NCBI GenBank assembly: GCA_002437115.1
Contig: DJOD01000032.1
Span: 1 to 16,193 of the forward strand
Origin: Prevotella sp. UBA6447
GTDB lineage: Bacteria; Bacteroidota; Bacteroidia; Bacteroidales; Bacteroidaceae
Direction: 5' to 3'
DNA length: 16,193 nucleotides
Of this stretch, positions 6,492-15,015 are shown one piece after another (within the stretch, counting starts at the first letter, position 1; every line of letters starts with the position of its first letter). The notes beneath the pieces are model-generated. The model was given only the letters and a program-made list of their open reading frames with translations, searched no databases and was not told the DNA's origin. The position numbers were made by a program, and so were the translations under genes.

Positions 6492-7946
6492 GTGATTAAC
6501 TTTAAAATCATAAATAAGATTCTGGGGTCGCTTCTTTTTCTCGAAGCGCTGCTGATGGCCGTGTGCTTGCTCTTTTCCTTGTTTTTTGGAGAGGATGACA
6601 CCTTGCCTTTTATGGCCTCAATTGTGGTCACGGTTTTCTTCGGATTCATTTTCAAGTATTTTGGCCGCAACGCGGAGAACAGGCTTTACCGACGCGACTC
6701 ATTCATTGTGGTGTCTGTCACATGGTCGCTTTTCTCGCTCTTCGGAACTATGCCTTTCCTTTTTGGAGGATATATTAACAGTTTCACCGACGCTTACTTT
6801 GAGACCATGTCTGGATTCACATCCACGGGCGCGTCAGTTATCAATGATGTCGAGGCTTTGCCTCATGGCATACTCTTTTGGCGATCTCTTATGCAATGGG
6901 TGGGTGGACTTGGCATTGTGTTCTTCACTATCGCAGTGTTGCCGTCGGTGGTAGGGGGAAGCACTCGGGTGTTTGCCGCTGAGGCTACGGGTCCCGTGAC
7001 CAACAAGTTGCACCCCAAGTTGTCGATGTGCGCCAAATGGATATGGCTGGTATACTTGCTCATCACTGTGGGATGCGTAGCTGGTTATATGTTGTTTGGC
7101 ATGGACTGGTTCCATGCTGTCAATTATGCGATGACCACAACATCCACAGGTGGATTTGCCGTAGACAACAGCAATATTTTTTCCCAAGTGCCAGGCTTGG
7201 AGTATACGGCAATCTTTTTTTGTTTTGTGTCGGGCGTTAATTTTACATTGCTCTATTATTCCATTTCAAAGTTTAAGCTCCGCAACCTTTGGAAAAACGT
7301 AGAATTTAAGTTTTACACGGTTTTTGTCGCTTGTTGTACGGCAATCATAATGGTGGAGCTCATGACTCATAATGGCTACGGCTTGGAGCTTGCTTTCCGG
7401 TCGTCCTTGTTCGAAGTCGTGTCGTTGATGACAACAACAGGCTACAATGACGGTGCCACGACGCAATGGCCTCATGTCACATGGATGGTGCTTTGGTTTA
7501 GCATGATTATTGGGGCATGTGGTGGTAGTACCACGGGAGGCTTGAAATGCGTGCGTGTCGTGATGTTGCTTAAGGTTGTCAAGAACGAAATGCGGCAGCG
7601 ATTGCATCCCAATGCTGTGCTGCCCTTGAAGATAGACGGGAAAAACGTAGGCAATTCTCAACGGGTGTCCTTGTTGGCTTTTGTCACGATTTATATGCTG
7701 CTGTTGTTTGGTTCGGTGGTGATTCTGACCGCGCAGGGAATTGATGCTGAAAATGCTGTTTCCGTTGCGATTAGTTGCTTGGCCAACGCGGGGCCTTCCC
7801 TGACATTTAGCTCTGTGCCCCAGTTAACTTGGGCTGACTTGCCCGACTTGTCCAAGTGGATTGGATCGGTTCTGATGTTGGTGGGACGTTTGGAAATATT
7901 CTCCGTACTTGTCATTCTCACCCCGCAGTTTTGGCGAGAAAACTGA
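6492..7946 (+). CDS. trkH: Trk potassium uptake channel protein TrkH
   Basis: A 484-aa polytopic inner-membrane protein of the TrkH/KtrB superfamily, which conducts K+ into the cell under TrkA control. The four selectivity-filter loops of the fourfold M1-P-M2 repeat are visible: FTSTGAS (109-115), TTSTGGF (216-222), MTTTGYND (313-320) and ANAGPSL (431-437). The intramembrane-loop motif GACGGSTTGGLK (341-352) is also present. Transmembrane segments fill the rest. The start is GTG at 6492: it gives MINFKIINKILGSLLF, the family-like N-terminus, and the next in-frame Met (22) lies inside the first membrane helix. An ATG at 6490 overlaps the GTG but is followed at once by TGA. Third gene of the dxs-trkA-trkH unit; no clear terminator follows it. 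Confidence 0.95.
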   Translation: MINFKIINKILGSLLFLEALLMAVCLLFSLFFGEDDTLPFMASIVVTVFFGFIFKYFGRNAENRLYRRDSFIVVSVTWSLFSLFGTMPFLFGGYINSFTDAYFETMSGFTSTGASVINDVEALPHGILFWRSLMQWVGGLGIVFFTIAVLPSVVGGSTRVFAAEATGPVTNKLHPKLSMCAKWIWLVYLLITVGCVAGYMLFGMDWFHAVNYAMTTTSTGGFAVDNSNIFSQVPGLEYTAIFFCFVSGVNFTLLYYSISKFKLRNLWKNVEFKFYTVFVACCTAIIMVELMTHNGYGLELAFRSSLFEVVSLMTTTGYNDGATTQWPHVTWMVLWFSMIIGACGGSTTGGLKCVRVVMLLKVVKNEMRQRLHPNAVLPLKIDGKNVGNSQRVSLLAFVTIYMLLLFGSVVILTAQGIDAENAVSVAISCLANAGPSLTFSSVPQLTWADLPDLSKWIGSVLMLVGRLEIFSVLVILTPQFWREN

Positions 7947-8076
7947 GGTGGTGGGTAAGACGGATTCTCTCATGTAGGCTTTCAGCCAGGGCGCGCAATC
8001 ATGTTGTGTCATGCACTGGATGGAAAAGAAAAGAACTATTTGTTGTTCATTTAGCAAGATTCAAGACATTCAAGAA

Positions 8077-9039
8077 ATGGGACCATTTAAATTTAAACCG
8101 CTATTCAAACAAACCCTATGGGGCGGTGACAAGATAGCGAATTTCAAACACGTAGACACCCCTTTGGATCATGTGGGGGAAAGTTGGGAAATATCTGGCG
8201 TGCCAGGCAACGAGACTGTCGTCAGTGAGGGAGAGTATGCTGGTCTGACACTACCATCCTTAGTTGGCCGTCTGAAAGAACAATTAGTGGGAAAGGCCAA
8301 CTATGAGCGATATGGCGAGGAGTTTCCTTTGCTCATCAAGTTTATTGACGCGCGTAAACCATTGTCCATACAAGTGCATCCCAATGATGAGGTAGCGCAT
8401 CGGCAAGGAAAGGAAAGGGGCAAGACCGAGATGTGGTATATCATGGACTCCGATCACGATGCATCATTGATGGCGGGCTTGAGCGAACACATCACGCCAG
8501 TCCAGTATGAGCAGATGGTCAAAGACGGTACCATCACAGATGCCATTGCCCATTATGCAGTGAAGGAGGGCGATTGCTTTTTCCTCCCGGCAGGCCGGAT
8601 ACACAGCATCGGGAAAGGATGCTTCCTGGCAGAAATTCAGCAGACGAGTGATGTCACATATCGTATATACGATTTCAAGCGCAAGGATAAAGACGGCCAT
8701 TACAGGAAGTTGCATATCAAGGAAGCTGCCGAGAGCATCGACTATCATGTGGAGGCGAACTATCGCACACTCTATGTTCCCGTGCAAGATGAGGGTGTGT
8801 CTTTAGTGCAATGCACTTATTTCCACACTTTCGTTTATGACTTGACCAGGCCTATGACGATAGCATTGCAAGAGCTTGATAGCTTTGTTATTGTCATCGT
8901 GGTGCGTGGCAGCGGGGCCATCACCGACAATGATGGGCACATGGAGCAGGTGCAGGCAGGTGACACGTTGCTTTATCCTGCCACGGTGCAAAATCTTAAG
9001 GTGGATGGCACGTTGAAGTTCTTACTTACTTATGCGTAG
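8077..9039 (+). CDS. manA: Mannose-6-phosphate isomerase, class I
   Basis: A 320-aa zinc enzyme of the cupin superfamily interconverting mannose 6-phosphate and fructose 6-phosphate, linking glycolysis to GDP-mannose and surface sugars. The zinc ligands are visible: Gln99 and His101 in SIQVHPND, Glu118 in GKTEMWY, His176 in AGRIHSIG. The active-site Arg196 lies in TYRIYD. A C-terminal cupin-like domain ends with GSGAI and GDTLLYPA. The start is placed at the ATG at 8077 because the protein then begins MGPFKFKPLFKQTLWGG, as in Bacteroidales homologues. A longer frame from 8011 adds 22 residues (MHWMEKKRTICC...) that look non-coding. It lies 130 bp after trkH on the same strand, so it could be an operon member or have its own promoter; no good TAnnTTTG is seen in the gap. 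Confidence 0.94.
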   Translation: MGPFKFKPLFKQTLWGGDKIANFKHVDTPLDHVGESWEISGVPGNETVVSEGEYAGLTLPSLVGRLKEQLVGKANYERYGEEFPLLIKFIDARKPLSIQVHPNDEVAHRQGKERGKTEMWYIMDSDHDASLMAGLSEHITPVQYEQMVKDGTITDAIAHYAVKEGDCFFLPAGRIHSIGKGCFLAEIQQTSDVTYRIYDFKRKDKDGHYRKLHIKEAAESIDYHVEANYRTLYVPVQDEGVSLVQCTYFHTFVYDLTRPMTIALQELDSFVIVIVVRGSGAITDNDGHMEQVQAGDTLLYPATVQNLKVDGTLKFLLTYA

Positions 9040-9073
9040 CCTAATGCGCATGGTTCGGGTGGTGCTCGTAAAC

Positions 9074-9113
9074 GAAAAGGCGCATCAGAAACGTTGTTCT
9101 GATGCGCCTTTTC
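9074..9113. terminator. Bidirectional intrinsic terminator between manA and recA
   Basis: A perfect 17-bp stem: 9074-9090 pairs with 9097-9113, with a 6-nt loop (9091-9096). The core is GGCGCATCAGAA, flanked by A4 on the left arm and T4 on the right. T-rich sequence continues after 9113. As manA and recA converge here, it can end both transcripts. Confidence 0.93.
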
Positions 9114-9138
9114 AGTTGTTTTGACTTTTTCTTTTTCC

Positions 9139-10194
9139 TTAGGCTTCCGCGTCCTTGTCCTTAATGGCCTGCATGACCAGTCCCTCAAGCTCTTCGCACA
9201 GTTCGGGGTTGTCGCGCAACAATGCCATCGTGGCATCGCGACCTTGGGCAAGTTTGGAGCCATTGTAGCTAAACCAACTTCCGCTCTTCTGGATGATGTT
9301 GTATTCCACACCGAGATCCACCAGCTCTCCCACTTTGTTGATGCCGCTTCCAAACATGATGTCGAATTCGCATTTGCGGAAAGGAGGTGCCACCTTGTTT
9401 TTGACAACTTTCACGCGCACATGGTTTCCTATGATGTTGTCGCCATCTTTCAATCCTGTCACTCGTCGGATGTCAAGGCGAACACTGGCGTAGAATTTCA
9501 AGGCGTTACCACCAGTTGTGGTCTCAGGATTTCCGAACATGACACCAATCTTTTCGCGTAACTGGTTGATGAAGATGCAACAGGTGTTGGTCTTTGCAAT
9601 GGTGGATGTGAGCTTGCGGAGTGCCTGGCTCATGAGTCGAGCCTGCAAACCTACCACAGAGTCGCCCATGCCACCTTCTATTTCCTTCTTGGGGGTGAGT
9701 GCGGCCACAGAGTCGACTACCAGAATGTCTACCGCCGATGAGCTGATAAGTTGGTCGGCAATTTGCAAGGCCTGTTCTCCATTGTCGGGTTGCGAAATCC
9801 AAAGATTGTCCACATCCACGCCCAGCTTCTCCGCGTAGAAACGGTCAAAAGCATGTTCCGCGTCAATAAATGCGGCAATGCCACCTTTCTTTTGCGCTTC
9901 GGCAATGGCATGGATGGCCAGCGTTGTCTTTCCTGAGGACTCAGGTCCGTAAATCTCGATGATGCGTCCGCGTGGATAGCCGCCCACGCCAAGTGCCACG
10001 TCAAGTCCGATGGAACCTGTAGGAATAACATCCACTGCCTCAATGTTCTCGTCGCCCATACGCATGATGGACCCCTTGCCGAAGTCTTTCTCTATCTTGG
10101 TCATGGCAGCCTGAAGCGCTTTTAGCTTCGCTTCTTTCTCGGCCTTTTGCTGTGCGGCTTTCTCTGCAGCCAACTGCTCTTCTGTTTTTGCCAT
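9139..10194 (-). CDS. recA: Recombinase RecA
   Basis: A 351-aa ATP-dependent strand-exchange protein for homologous recombination and repair. Walker A is GPESSGKTT (83-91), the catalytic Glu113 is in FIDAEHAFD, Walker B is ILVVDS (157-162), and the DNA-binding loop 2 region follows INQLREKIG with GNPETTTGGNALKFYASVRLDIRR. The N-terminus carries about 17 more residues than E. coli RecA before the conserved core, rich in Ala, Glu, Gln and Lys (residues 1-28), probably an extended helix. The C-terminus ends at KDKDAEA, without the long acidic tail of enterobacterial RecA. The gene starts 35 bp after the stop of the upstream dehydrogenase gene, with no TAnnTTTG or LexA-like palindrome in the gap, so it is probably read as the last gene of the alaS cluster. 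Confidence 0.98.
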   Translation of the reverse strand: MAKTEEQLAAEKAAQQKAEKEAKLKALQAAMTKIEKDFGKGSIMRMGDENIEAVDVIPTGSIGLDVALGVGGYPRGRIIEIYGPESSGKTTLAIHAIAEAQKKGGIAAFIDAEHAFDRFYAEKLGVDVDNLWISQPDNGEQALQIADQLISSSAVDILVVDSVAALTPKKEIEGGMGDSVVGLQARLMSQALRKLTSTIAKTNTCCIFINQLREKIGVMFGNPETTTGGNALKFYASVRLDIRRVTGLKDGDNIIGNHVRVKVVKNKVAPPFRKCEFDIMFGSGINKVGELVDLGVEYNIIQKSGSWFSYNGSKLAQGRDATMALLRDNPELCEELEGLVMQAIKDKDAEA

Positions 10195-10229
10195 ATCTTC
10201 TGTCTTGTGAAGTTAAGAAAAGTTGATGC

Positions 10230-11468
10230 TTACAACTCGATGTCTTGGTCGAACACCTCATGCCAAGGCAGCCCTTGCTCATTGAGCACTTTTAGGAATG
10301 GGTCTGGGTCGAAGTCTTCCACATTCCAAACTCCAGGCTTGCTCCATAGACCTTTAAGGAACATCATGGCTCCCGCCATGGCCGGCACGCCCGTCGTGTA
10401 GCTCACGCCCTGCATGCCTGTCTCCTCATAAGCGTCTTGGTGCTTGCAGTTGTTGTAGATATAATAGGTGTGTTCCTTGCCGTTTTTCAAGCCTCTGATG
10501 CGGCAACCGATGCTGGTCTCCCCATCATAGTTGGCACCCAGGTCTTGTGGGTTGGGCAGCACTGCCTTCAAGAACTGCAATGGCGCGATATTCACCTTGA
10601 CAGTCTTCGTTGGGTCGTCAGCAAGGGGAGCCTCGTAGGTCACGGGGTCGATGCGGCTCATGCCCAAGTTTTTTATGCAGTCGAGATACGTGAGATATTG
10701 TTTGCCAAATGTCATCCAGAAGCGTGCGCGCTTGATGGTGGGATAGTTTTTCACCAGGCTCTCCAATTCCTCGTGGTGCATGAGGTAGCTCTCCCGTCCG
10801 CCGATGTTGGGATAGGTCAGTTCTTTGTGAACCTCCAGTGGCTCCGTCTCAATCCATTTGCCATTCTCATAGTAGAGACCCTTCTGTGTGATTTCGCGGA
10901 TGTTAATTTCTGGGTTGAAGTTGGTGGCAAATGCCTTATGGTGGTTTCCGGCATTGCAGTCCACGATGTCGAGATACTGTATTTCATCAAAGTGGTGCTT
11001 AGCGGCATAGGCTGTGTAGGCCTGTGACACGCCCGGGTCAAAGCCGCAACCGAGGATGGCAGTTAGCCCGGCCTTCTCAAAGCGGTCCTTGTATGCCCAC
11101 TGCCAGCTGTACTCGAAGTGGGCCTCGTCTTTAGGCTCATAGTTGGCTGTGTCGAGGTAGTTGCATCCACAGGCCAAGCAAGCGTCCATGATGGTCAAGT
11201 CTTGGTAGGGTAGGGCCAGGTTTATGACCAGTTCTGGCTTGTAGCCGTTGAAGAGCTTTTTAAGTTGCTCCACATCGTCTGCATCGACCTCTGCCGTCTT
11301 GATGTCCATGTCATACCCCTTGTCGTGGATGGCTTTGGCCAGGCGGTCGCACTTTTCCTTGTGATGGCTGGCAATCATCAGTTCGGAGAACACTTCCTTG
11401 TTTTGGGCGATCTTGAATGCGCAAACTGTGGCTACGCCACCAGCGCCTATCATTAACACTCTATGCAT
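10230..11468 (-). CDS. Saccharopine dehydrogenase-family protein, probable carboxynorspermidine/carboxyspermidine dehydrogenase
   Basis: A 412-aa cytoplasmic oxidoreductase. It has an N-terminal Rossmann fold with GAGGVA (8-13) following strand MHRVLMI, then YLDTANYE (104-111) and the family signature GCGFDPGVSQAY (140-151), with the C-terminal catalytic domain to about 380. This layout and length match the Lys9/Lys1-like enzymes. In Bacteroidales these are better explained as carboxy(nor)spermidine dehydrogenase, which reductively couples aspartate semialdehyde to a diamine in the alternative spermidine pathway, than as lysine-pathway enzymes. The partner decarboxylase (NspC) is not in this window, so the specific reaction is inferred. 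It lies between the unknown 214-aa gene (78 bp upstream) and recA (35 bp downstream), all on the minus strand. The ATG at 11468 opens directly into the Rossmann strand. Confidence 0.85.
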   Translation of the reverse strand: MHRVLMIGAGGVATVCAFKIAQNKEVFSELMIASHHKEKCDRLAKAIHDKGYDMDIKTAEVDADDVEQLKKLFNGYKPELVINLALPYQDLTIMDACLACGCNYLDTANYEPKDEAHFEYSWQWAYKDRFEKAGLTAILGCGFDPGVSQAYTAYAAKHHFDEIQYLDIVDCNAGNHHKAFATNFNPEINIREITQKGLYYENGKWIETEPLEVHKELTYPNIGGRESYLMHHEELESLVKNYPTIKRARFWMTFGKQYLTYLDCIKNLGMSRIDPVTYEAPLADDPTKTVKVNIAPLQFLKAVLPNPQDLGANYDGETSIGCRIRGLKNGKEHTYYIYNNCKHQDAYEETGMQGVSYTTGVPAMAGAMMFLKGLWSKPGVWNVEDFDPDPFLKVLNEQGLPWHEVFDQDIEL

Positions 11469-11546
11469 AGTATTGCTTGTCGTTTTCTAAATTTGTACTG
11501 TTGTTTTTTTGAAGGGTAGGGGAATTTACCCTGTCCTTTTTGCTTT

Positions 11547-12191
11547 TCATTTGATTTCTTCGGCGCGTATGCCCAGCGCGTTCATGAGCGAGTAGCCCAA
11601 AATTTCTTGCCTGAAGTTGCCGCCCTCCATGGGCTGCATGGCAAAGAGCGTGATATGCTGGTCGTTGTCCACGTCACGCAAGGCATGCCTCAGCTTAGCG
11701 TATAGGTCACCCTCTTCTCCATTGGGGATGACCATGAGGCGTTTCACCTCCGAGTGCTCGGTCACCATCCGTACCGTGTCGAGGATGTAGTCGTCCTTGC
11801 CAACCACATCGCCCACGGCATAGGCGTTGACCAGGAACTCGCCGAGCGTTGGGTCTTCGAAGGCCTTTGCGTTCAGCTCATCGTCATAGTTGGACGGCAT
11901 GAAGTTATCGAGTTTTGCTCTGCCCTTGTCATGCACGAGCACCACTTGTGTCTCATGTTTCACGCCTTCCTTGGCGCGCAGTCCCCCGTCGAGTGCCACG
12001 TTGACGGCCCATCGGCTTAGGTCGGCTGGCGGCACGCGCCGGTTGAGCATACGCTCAAACTGCACGCTCAACTGAAAAGCCACATAGTCGATATAATCAG
12101 CGTCGGCGACAATGATGTTCTCGCTTAGCCGAATGTGGCTTGTGCCGTGTGCGTTCATGCTGGGTGTCATGGTGTTAGCCTTTTGCTCCAT
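11547..12191 (-). CDS. Conserved hypothetical protein, 214 aa, in the alaS cluster
   Basis: I cannot assign a function. It looks like a Bacteroidales-only family; DUF6621 is my unverified recollection. No signal peptide or membrane segment is seen, so it should be cytoplasmic. The sequence suggests alternating strands and helices: NIIVADADYIDYVAF (25-39, acidic residues after a hydrophobic strand), VNVALDGGL (63-71), TQVVLVHD (81-88), KRLMVIPN (150-157), HITLFAMQ (179-186), and a C-terminal helical QEILGYSLMNALGI (195-208). Acidic residues at strand ends (D30, D32, D35, D68, D88) faintly recall PIN/NYN-type nuclease folds, but this is speculation. It starts 7 nt after tandem TAA stops of alaS, so it is almost certainly co-transcribed with it. 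Met8 or Met12 are alternative starts, since conservation probably begins near residue 20. Confidence 0.8.
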   Translation of the reverse strand: MEQKANTMTPSMNAHGTSHIRLSENIIVADADYIDYVAFQLSVQFERMLNRRVPPADLSRWAVNVALDGGLRAKEGVKHETQVVLVHDKGRAKLDNFMPSNYDDELNAKAFEDPTLGEFLVNAYAVGDVVGKDDYILDTVRMVTEHSEVKRLMVIPNGEEGDLYAKLRHALRDVDNDQHITLFAMQPMEGGNFRQEILGYSLMNALGIRAEEIK

Positions 12192-12198
12192 CGTCTTA

Positions 12199-14865
12199 TT
12201 AGAGGTTCGCCAATTCTATCAACTTGTCGACGGCGGCGCTGACACCATCTGCGTTCTTGCCTCCGGCTTGTGCATAGTGAGGCTGTCCGCCGCCACCGCC
12301 TTGTATGAGTTTGGCTGCCTCGCGAATCATTTTCCCGGCGTTGAGCTGATGGTCTTTCACCATGTCGTCCGACAGCATCACCGAGAGGGCTGGGCGTCCT
12401 TCGTGGATGGTTCCCAACACACACACCAAGTTGTTGTCAATGTTCTCGCGCACCTTGAAGGCGATGTCCTTGGCCGAGGCTGCGTCCACGGGCAGCACAG
12501 CCTTGACCACCGTGGTGCCGTTGATGTCAATGGTGTTTTCCAGGAGCTTCTTGACGGTGCGCTCCACCGCTTGCTGCCTAAAGGTCTCTATGCTCTTCTT
12601 CATGGCAGCGTTCTCCTCGATATACTTACCGACGGTGGCTTTCAGGTCCTTGGCGTTGTTGAACAGGGCCTTGATGGCCTTCAATGTGTCTTCCACCTCA
12701 TATAGGGTCTCTTCACACTGTTTGCCGGTAAGGGCTTCAATGCGCCTCACGCCAGCGGCCACGCTGCTCTCGCCAATGATCTTGAAGAAGCCGATGCGGC
12801 CGGTGCTTGTGGCGTGGATGCCACCGCAAAACTCGCAGGTGGGGCCGAAGCGCACCACGCGCACCTTGTCGCCATACTTCTCCCCAAAGAGAGCGATGGC
12901 TCCCAGTTCCTTAGCCTCCTCGATGGGCACGTTGCGGTGCTCGTCGAGCGGATAGTCGTCGCGTATCATCTTGTTGACAAGGCGCTCCACTTGGCGAAGC
13001 TCCTCATCGGTCACTTTCTGGAAGTGTGAGAAGTCGAAGCGCAGTGTTGTGGGACTGACGAACGAGCCCTTTTGTTCCACATGGTTTCCGAGCACCTGCT
13101 TCAGCGCATAGTCGAGCAAGTGGGTAGCGGTGTGGTTGGCAGCTGAGGCATCGCGCTTGTCGGTGTCTACGCAAGCCATGAAGTCGGCCTCCGGGTTCTG
13201 GGGCAGTTTCTTGATGATGTGTATGCTTTGGTTGTTTTCTCGCTTGGTGTCTACCACCTCGATGGTCTCATCTTCCGACACCAGGGTGCCTTGGTCACCC
13301 ACCTGTCCGCCCATTTCTCCGTAGAAAGGCGTGTGGTCGAGCACCACTTCGTAGAACGTGTTTTTCTTCTGTGTCACCTTGCGGTAGCGCAGGATGTGGC
13401 ACTCATACTCCGTGTAATCGTAGCCCACAAACTCCTGTTCGCCCTTTCTCAGCTCTATCCAGTCGCCGTTTTCCACGGCAGCGGCGTTGCGGGCGCGGGC
13501 CTTCTGCTTGGCCATCTCGCGGTCGAAGCCATCCTCGTCTACGGTGAAGCCGTTTTCACCGCAAATCAGCTCGGTGAGGTCGAGCGGGAAACCGTAGGTG
13601 TCGAAAAGGCGGAACGCCTTCTCACCGTCGAGCTGTTTCTTGGCTGCTGCCCTCAGCTCGTCCATGTCGCCATTGAGCAACAGTATGCCCTTCTCAAGCG
13701 TGCGGAGGAAACTGTCCTCCTCCTCCTTGATCACGCGGCTGATGAGCTCTTGCTGTGCGGGCAACTCGGGATAGGCTCCACCCATCTCGTGTACCAACAC
13801 GGGCACGAGCTTGTACATGAACGGGGTCTTCTGGTCGAGGAACGTGTAGGCGTAGCGCACTGCGCGGCGCAAGATGCGGCGGATGACGTAACCAGCCTTG
13901 GCGTTGCTGGGGAGCTGCCCATCGGCAATGGAGAAGGCCACGGCGCGCAGGTGGTCGGCCACCACGCGTATGGCGATGTCGACCTTCTCCTCGTCGTTGA
14001 CTCCCTCGCCGTTGGGACCTTCGGGGAAGGTGTGGTTGTATTTCTTGCCAGAGAGATGCTCAATCTCCGAGATGATGGGCGAGAAGATGTCGGTGTCGTA
14101 GTTGGAGTTCTTGCCCTGCATGAGGCGCACGAGGCGCTCGAAGCCCATGCCGGTATCGATGACGTGCATCTTCAGGGGTTCCAGGCTCCCGTCGGCCTTG
14201 CGGTTATATTGCATGAACACGATGTTCCATATCTCGATGACCTGCGGGTGATCCTTGTTGACCAGTTGCTCGCCAGGCACCTTGGCCTTCTCCTCTTTTG
14301 AGCGGAAATCGATGTGTATCTCTGAGCAGGGACCACAAGGTCCCGTGTCGCCCATCTCCCAGAAGTTGTCGTGCTTGTTGCCGTTGACGATGTGGTTTTG
14401 GGGGAAGTGCTTGGCCCAATAGCTTGCTGCCTCGTCGTCTCGGTTGAGGTGCTCAGCGTCGTCCCCCTCAAACACGGTGACGTAGAGGTCCTTGGGGTCG
14501 AGGTGCAACACCTCCACCAGGTATTCGTAGGCATAGTCGATGGCACCCTCCTTGAAGTAGTCGCCAAAACTCCAGTTGCCCAGCATCTCAAACATGGTGT
14601 GGTGGCTCAGTGCGGAGTCGCGTCCCACTTCTTCCAGATCGTTGTGCTTGCCGCTCACGCGCAGGCATTTTTGCGAGTCGGTGCGCCGGCAGGGGTTGGG
14701 GTCTTTGGTGCCGAGAATAATGTCTTTCCACTGGTTCATACCAGCATTGGTGAACATCAGCGTGGGGTCGTCCTTGACTACGATGGGAGCCGAAGGAACG
14801 ATGACGTGTCCTTTTGACTCAAAATACTTTAGGTAAGAGTCGCGGATTTCATTTGCTGTCATCAT
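12199..14865 (-). CDS. alaS: Alanyl-tRNA synthetase
   Basis: An 888-aa class II synthetase charging tRNA-Ala, full length. The catalytic domain shows MFTNAGM (37-43), class II motif 2 around HHTMFEMLGNWSFGDYF (88-104), TGPCGPCSEIH (174-184) and motif 3 GMGFERL (239-245). The editing domain, which clears Ser- and Gly-tRNA-Ala, has its zinc ligands HTATH (His578, His582) and CGGIH (Cys680, His684). The C-Ala domain ends with QGGGGGQPHYAQAGG (about 860-874). The start has two consecutive ATG codons (14865 and 14862), and either would serve. The gene ends with tandem stops TAATAA, 7 nt before the next gene. It leads the minus-strand cluster alaS, unknown gene, dehydrogenase, recA, with a promoter-like element about 45 bp upstream. 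Confidence 0.98.
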   Translation of the reverse strand: MMTANEIRDSYLKYFESKGHVIVPSAPIVVKDDPTLMFTNAGMNQWKDIILGTKDPNPCRRTDSQKCLRVSGKHNDLEEVGRDSALSHHTMFEMLGNWSFGDYFKEGAIDYAYEYLVEVLHLDPKDLYVTVFEGDDAEHLNRDDEAASYWAKHFPQNHIVNGNKHDNFWEMGDTGPCGPCSEIHIDFRSKEEKAKVPGEQLVNKDHPQVIEIWNIVFMQYNRKADGSLEPLKMHVIDTGMGFERLVRLMQGKNSNYDTDIFSPIISEIEHLSGKKYNHTFPEGPNGEGVNDEEKVDIAIRVVADHLRAVAFSIADGQLPSNAKAGYVIRRILRRAVRYAYTFLDQKTPFMYKLVPVLVHEMGGAYPELPAQQELISRVIKEEEDSFLRTLEKGILLLNGDMDELRAAAKKQLDGEKAFRLFDTYGFPLDLTELICGENGFTVDEDGFDREMAKQKARARNAAAVENGDWIELRKGEQEFVGYDYTEYECHILRYRKVTQKKNTFYEVVLDHTPFYGEMGGQVGDQGTLVSEDETIEVVDTKRENNQSIHIIKKLPQNPEADFMACVDTDKRDASAANHTATHLLDYALKQVLGNHVEQKGSFVSPTTLRFDFSHFQKVTDEELRQVERLVNKMIRDDYPLDEHRNVPIEEAKELGAIALFGEKYGDKVRVVRFGPTCEFCGGIHATSTGRIGFFKIIGESSVAAGVRRIEALTGKQCEETLYEVEDTLKAIKALFNNAKDLKATVGKYIEENAAMKKSIETFRQQAVERTVKKLLENTIDINGTTVVKAVLPVDAASAKDIAFKVRENIDNNLVCVLGTIHEGRPALSVMLSDDMVKDHQLNAGKMIREAAKLIQGGGGGQPHYAQAGGKNADGVSAAVDKLIELANL

Positions 14866-14909
14866 TGTGTGTCTATTTTTGTTTTTTATGATGTCTTCTT
14901 AATCACCTG

Positions 14910-14917
14910 CAAATTTA
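14910..14917 (-). promoter_or_regulatory. -7 promoter element for alaS
   Basis: The minus strand reads TAAATTTG, matching TAnnTTTG, 45 bp upstream of the alaS ATG. No clear -33 TTTG is present at the expected distance. Leader predicted at about 40 nt. Confidence 0.45.
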
Positions 14918-15015
14918 GGGAAAAATCCCGAATTATAGCCTCCGTTCCGATAAAAAAGTAGGTGTATTCGTTCCTTATATGGCCCGCGGCTCTCAGTTGT
15001 CGCTGTTGTTTACTC

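Noticed and set aside
8011..8076. 22-codon N-terminal extension of manA
   Set aside because: Residues MHWMEKKRTICCSFSK do not resemble the family N-terminus, whereas the ATG at 8077 gives the expected start; the extension is probably untranslated leader.
11488..11495. TAAATTTG on the plus strand, a -7-like match
   Set aside because: It points away from any plus-strand gene and lacks a -33 partner; chance match in AT-rich DNA.
11514..11531. Inverted repeat GGGTA/TACCC between the unknown gene and the dehydrogenase
   Set aside because: Only 5 bp of stem, and on the minus strand (the direction of transcription) it is followed by A residues rather than T, so it does not look like a terminator.
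13219..14301. 360-codon plus-strand open frame opposite alaS
   Set aside because: It is antisense to the unmistakable alaS catalytic and following domains, is rich in Val, Leu, His and Glu as antisense frames usually are, and has no domain or promoter.
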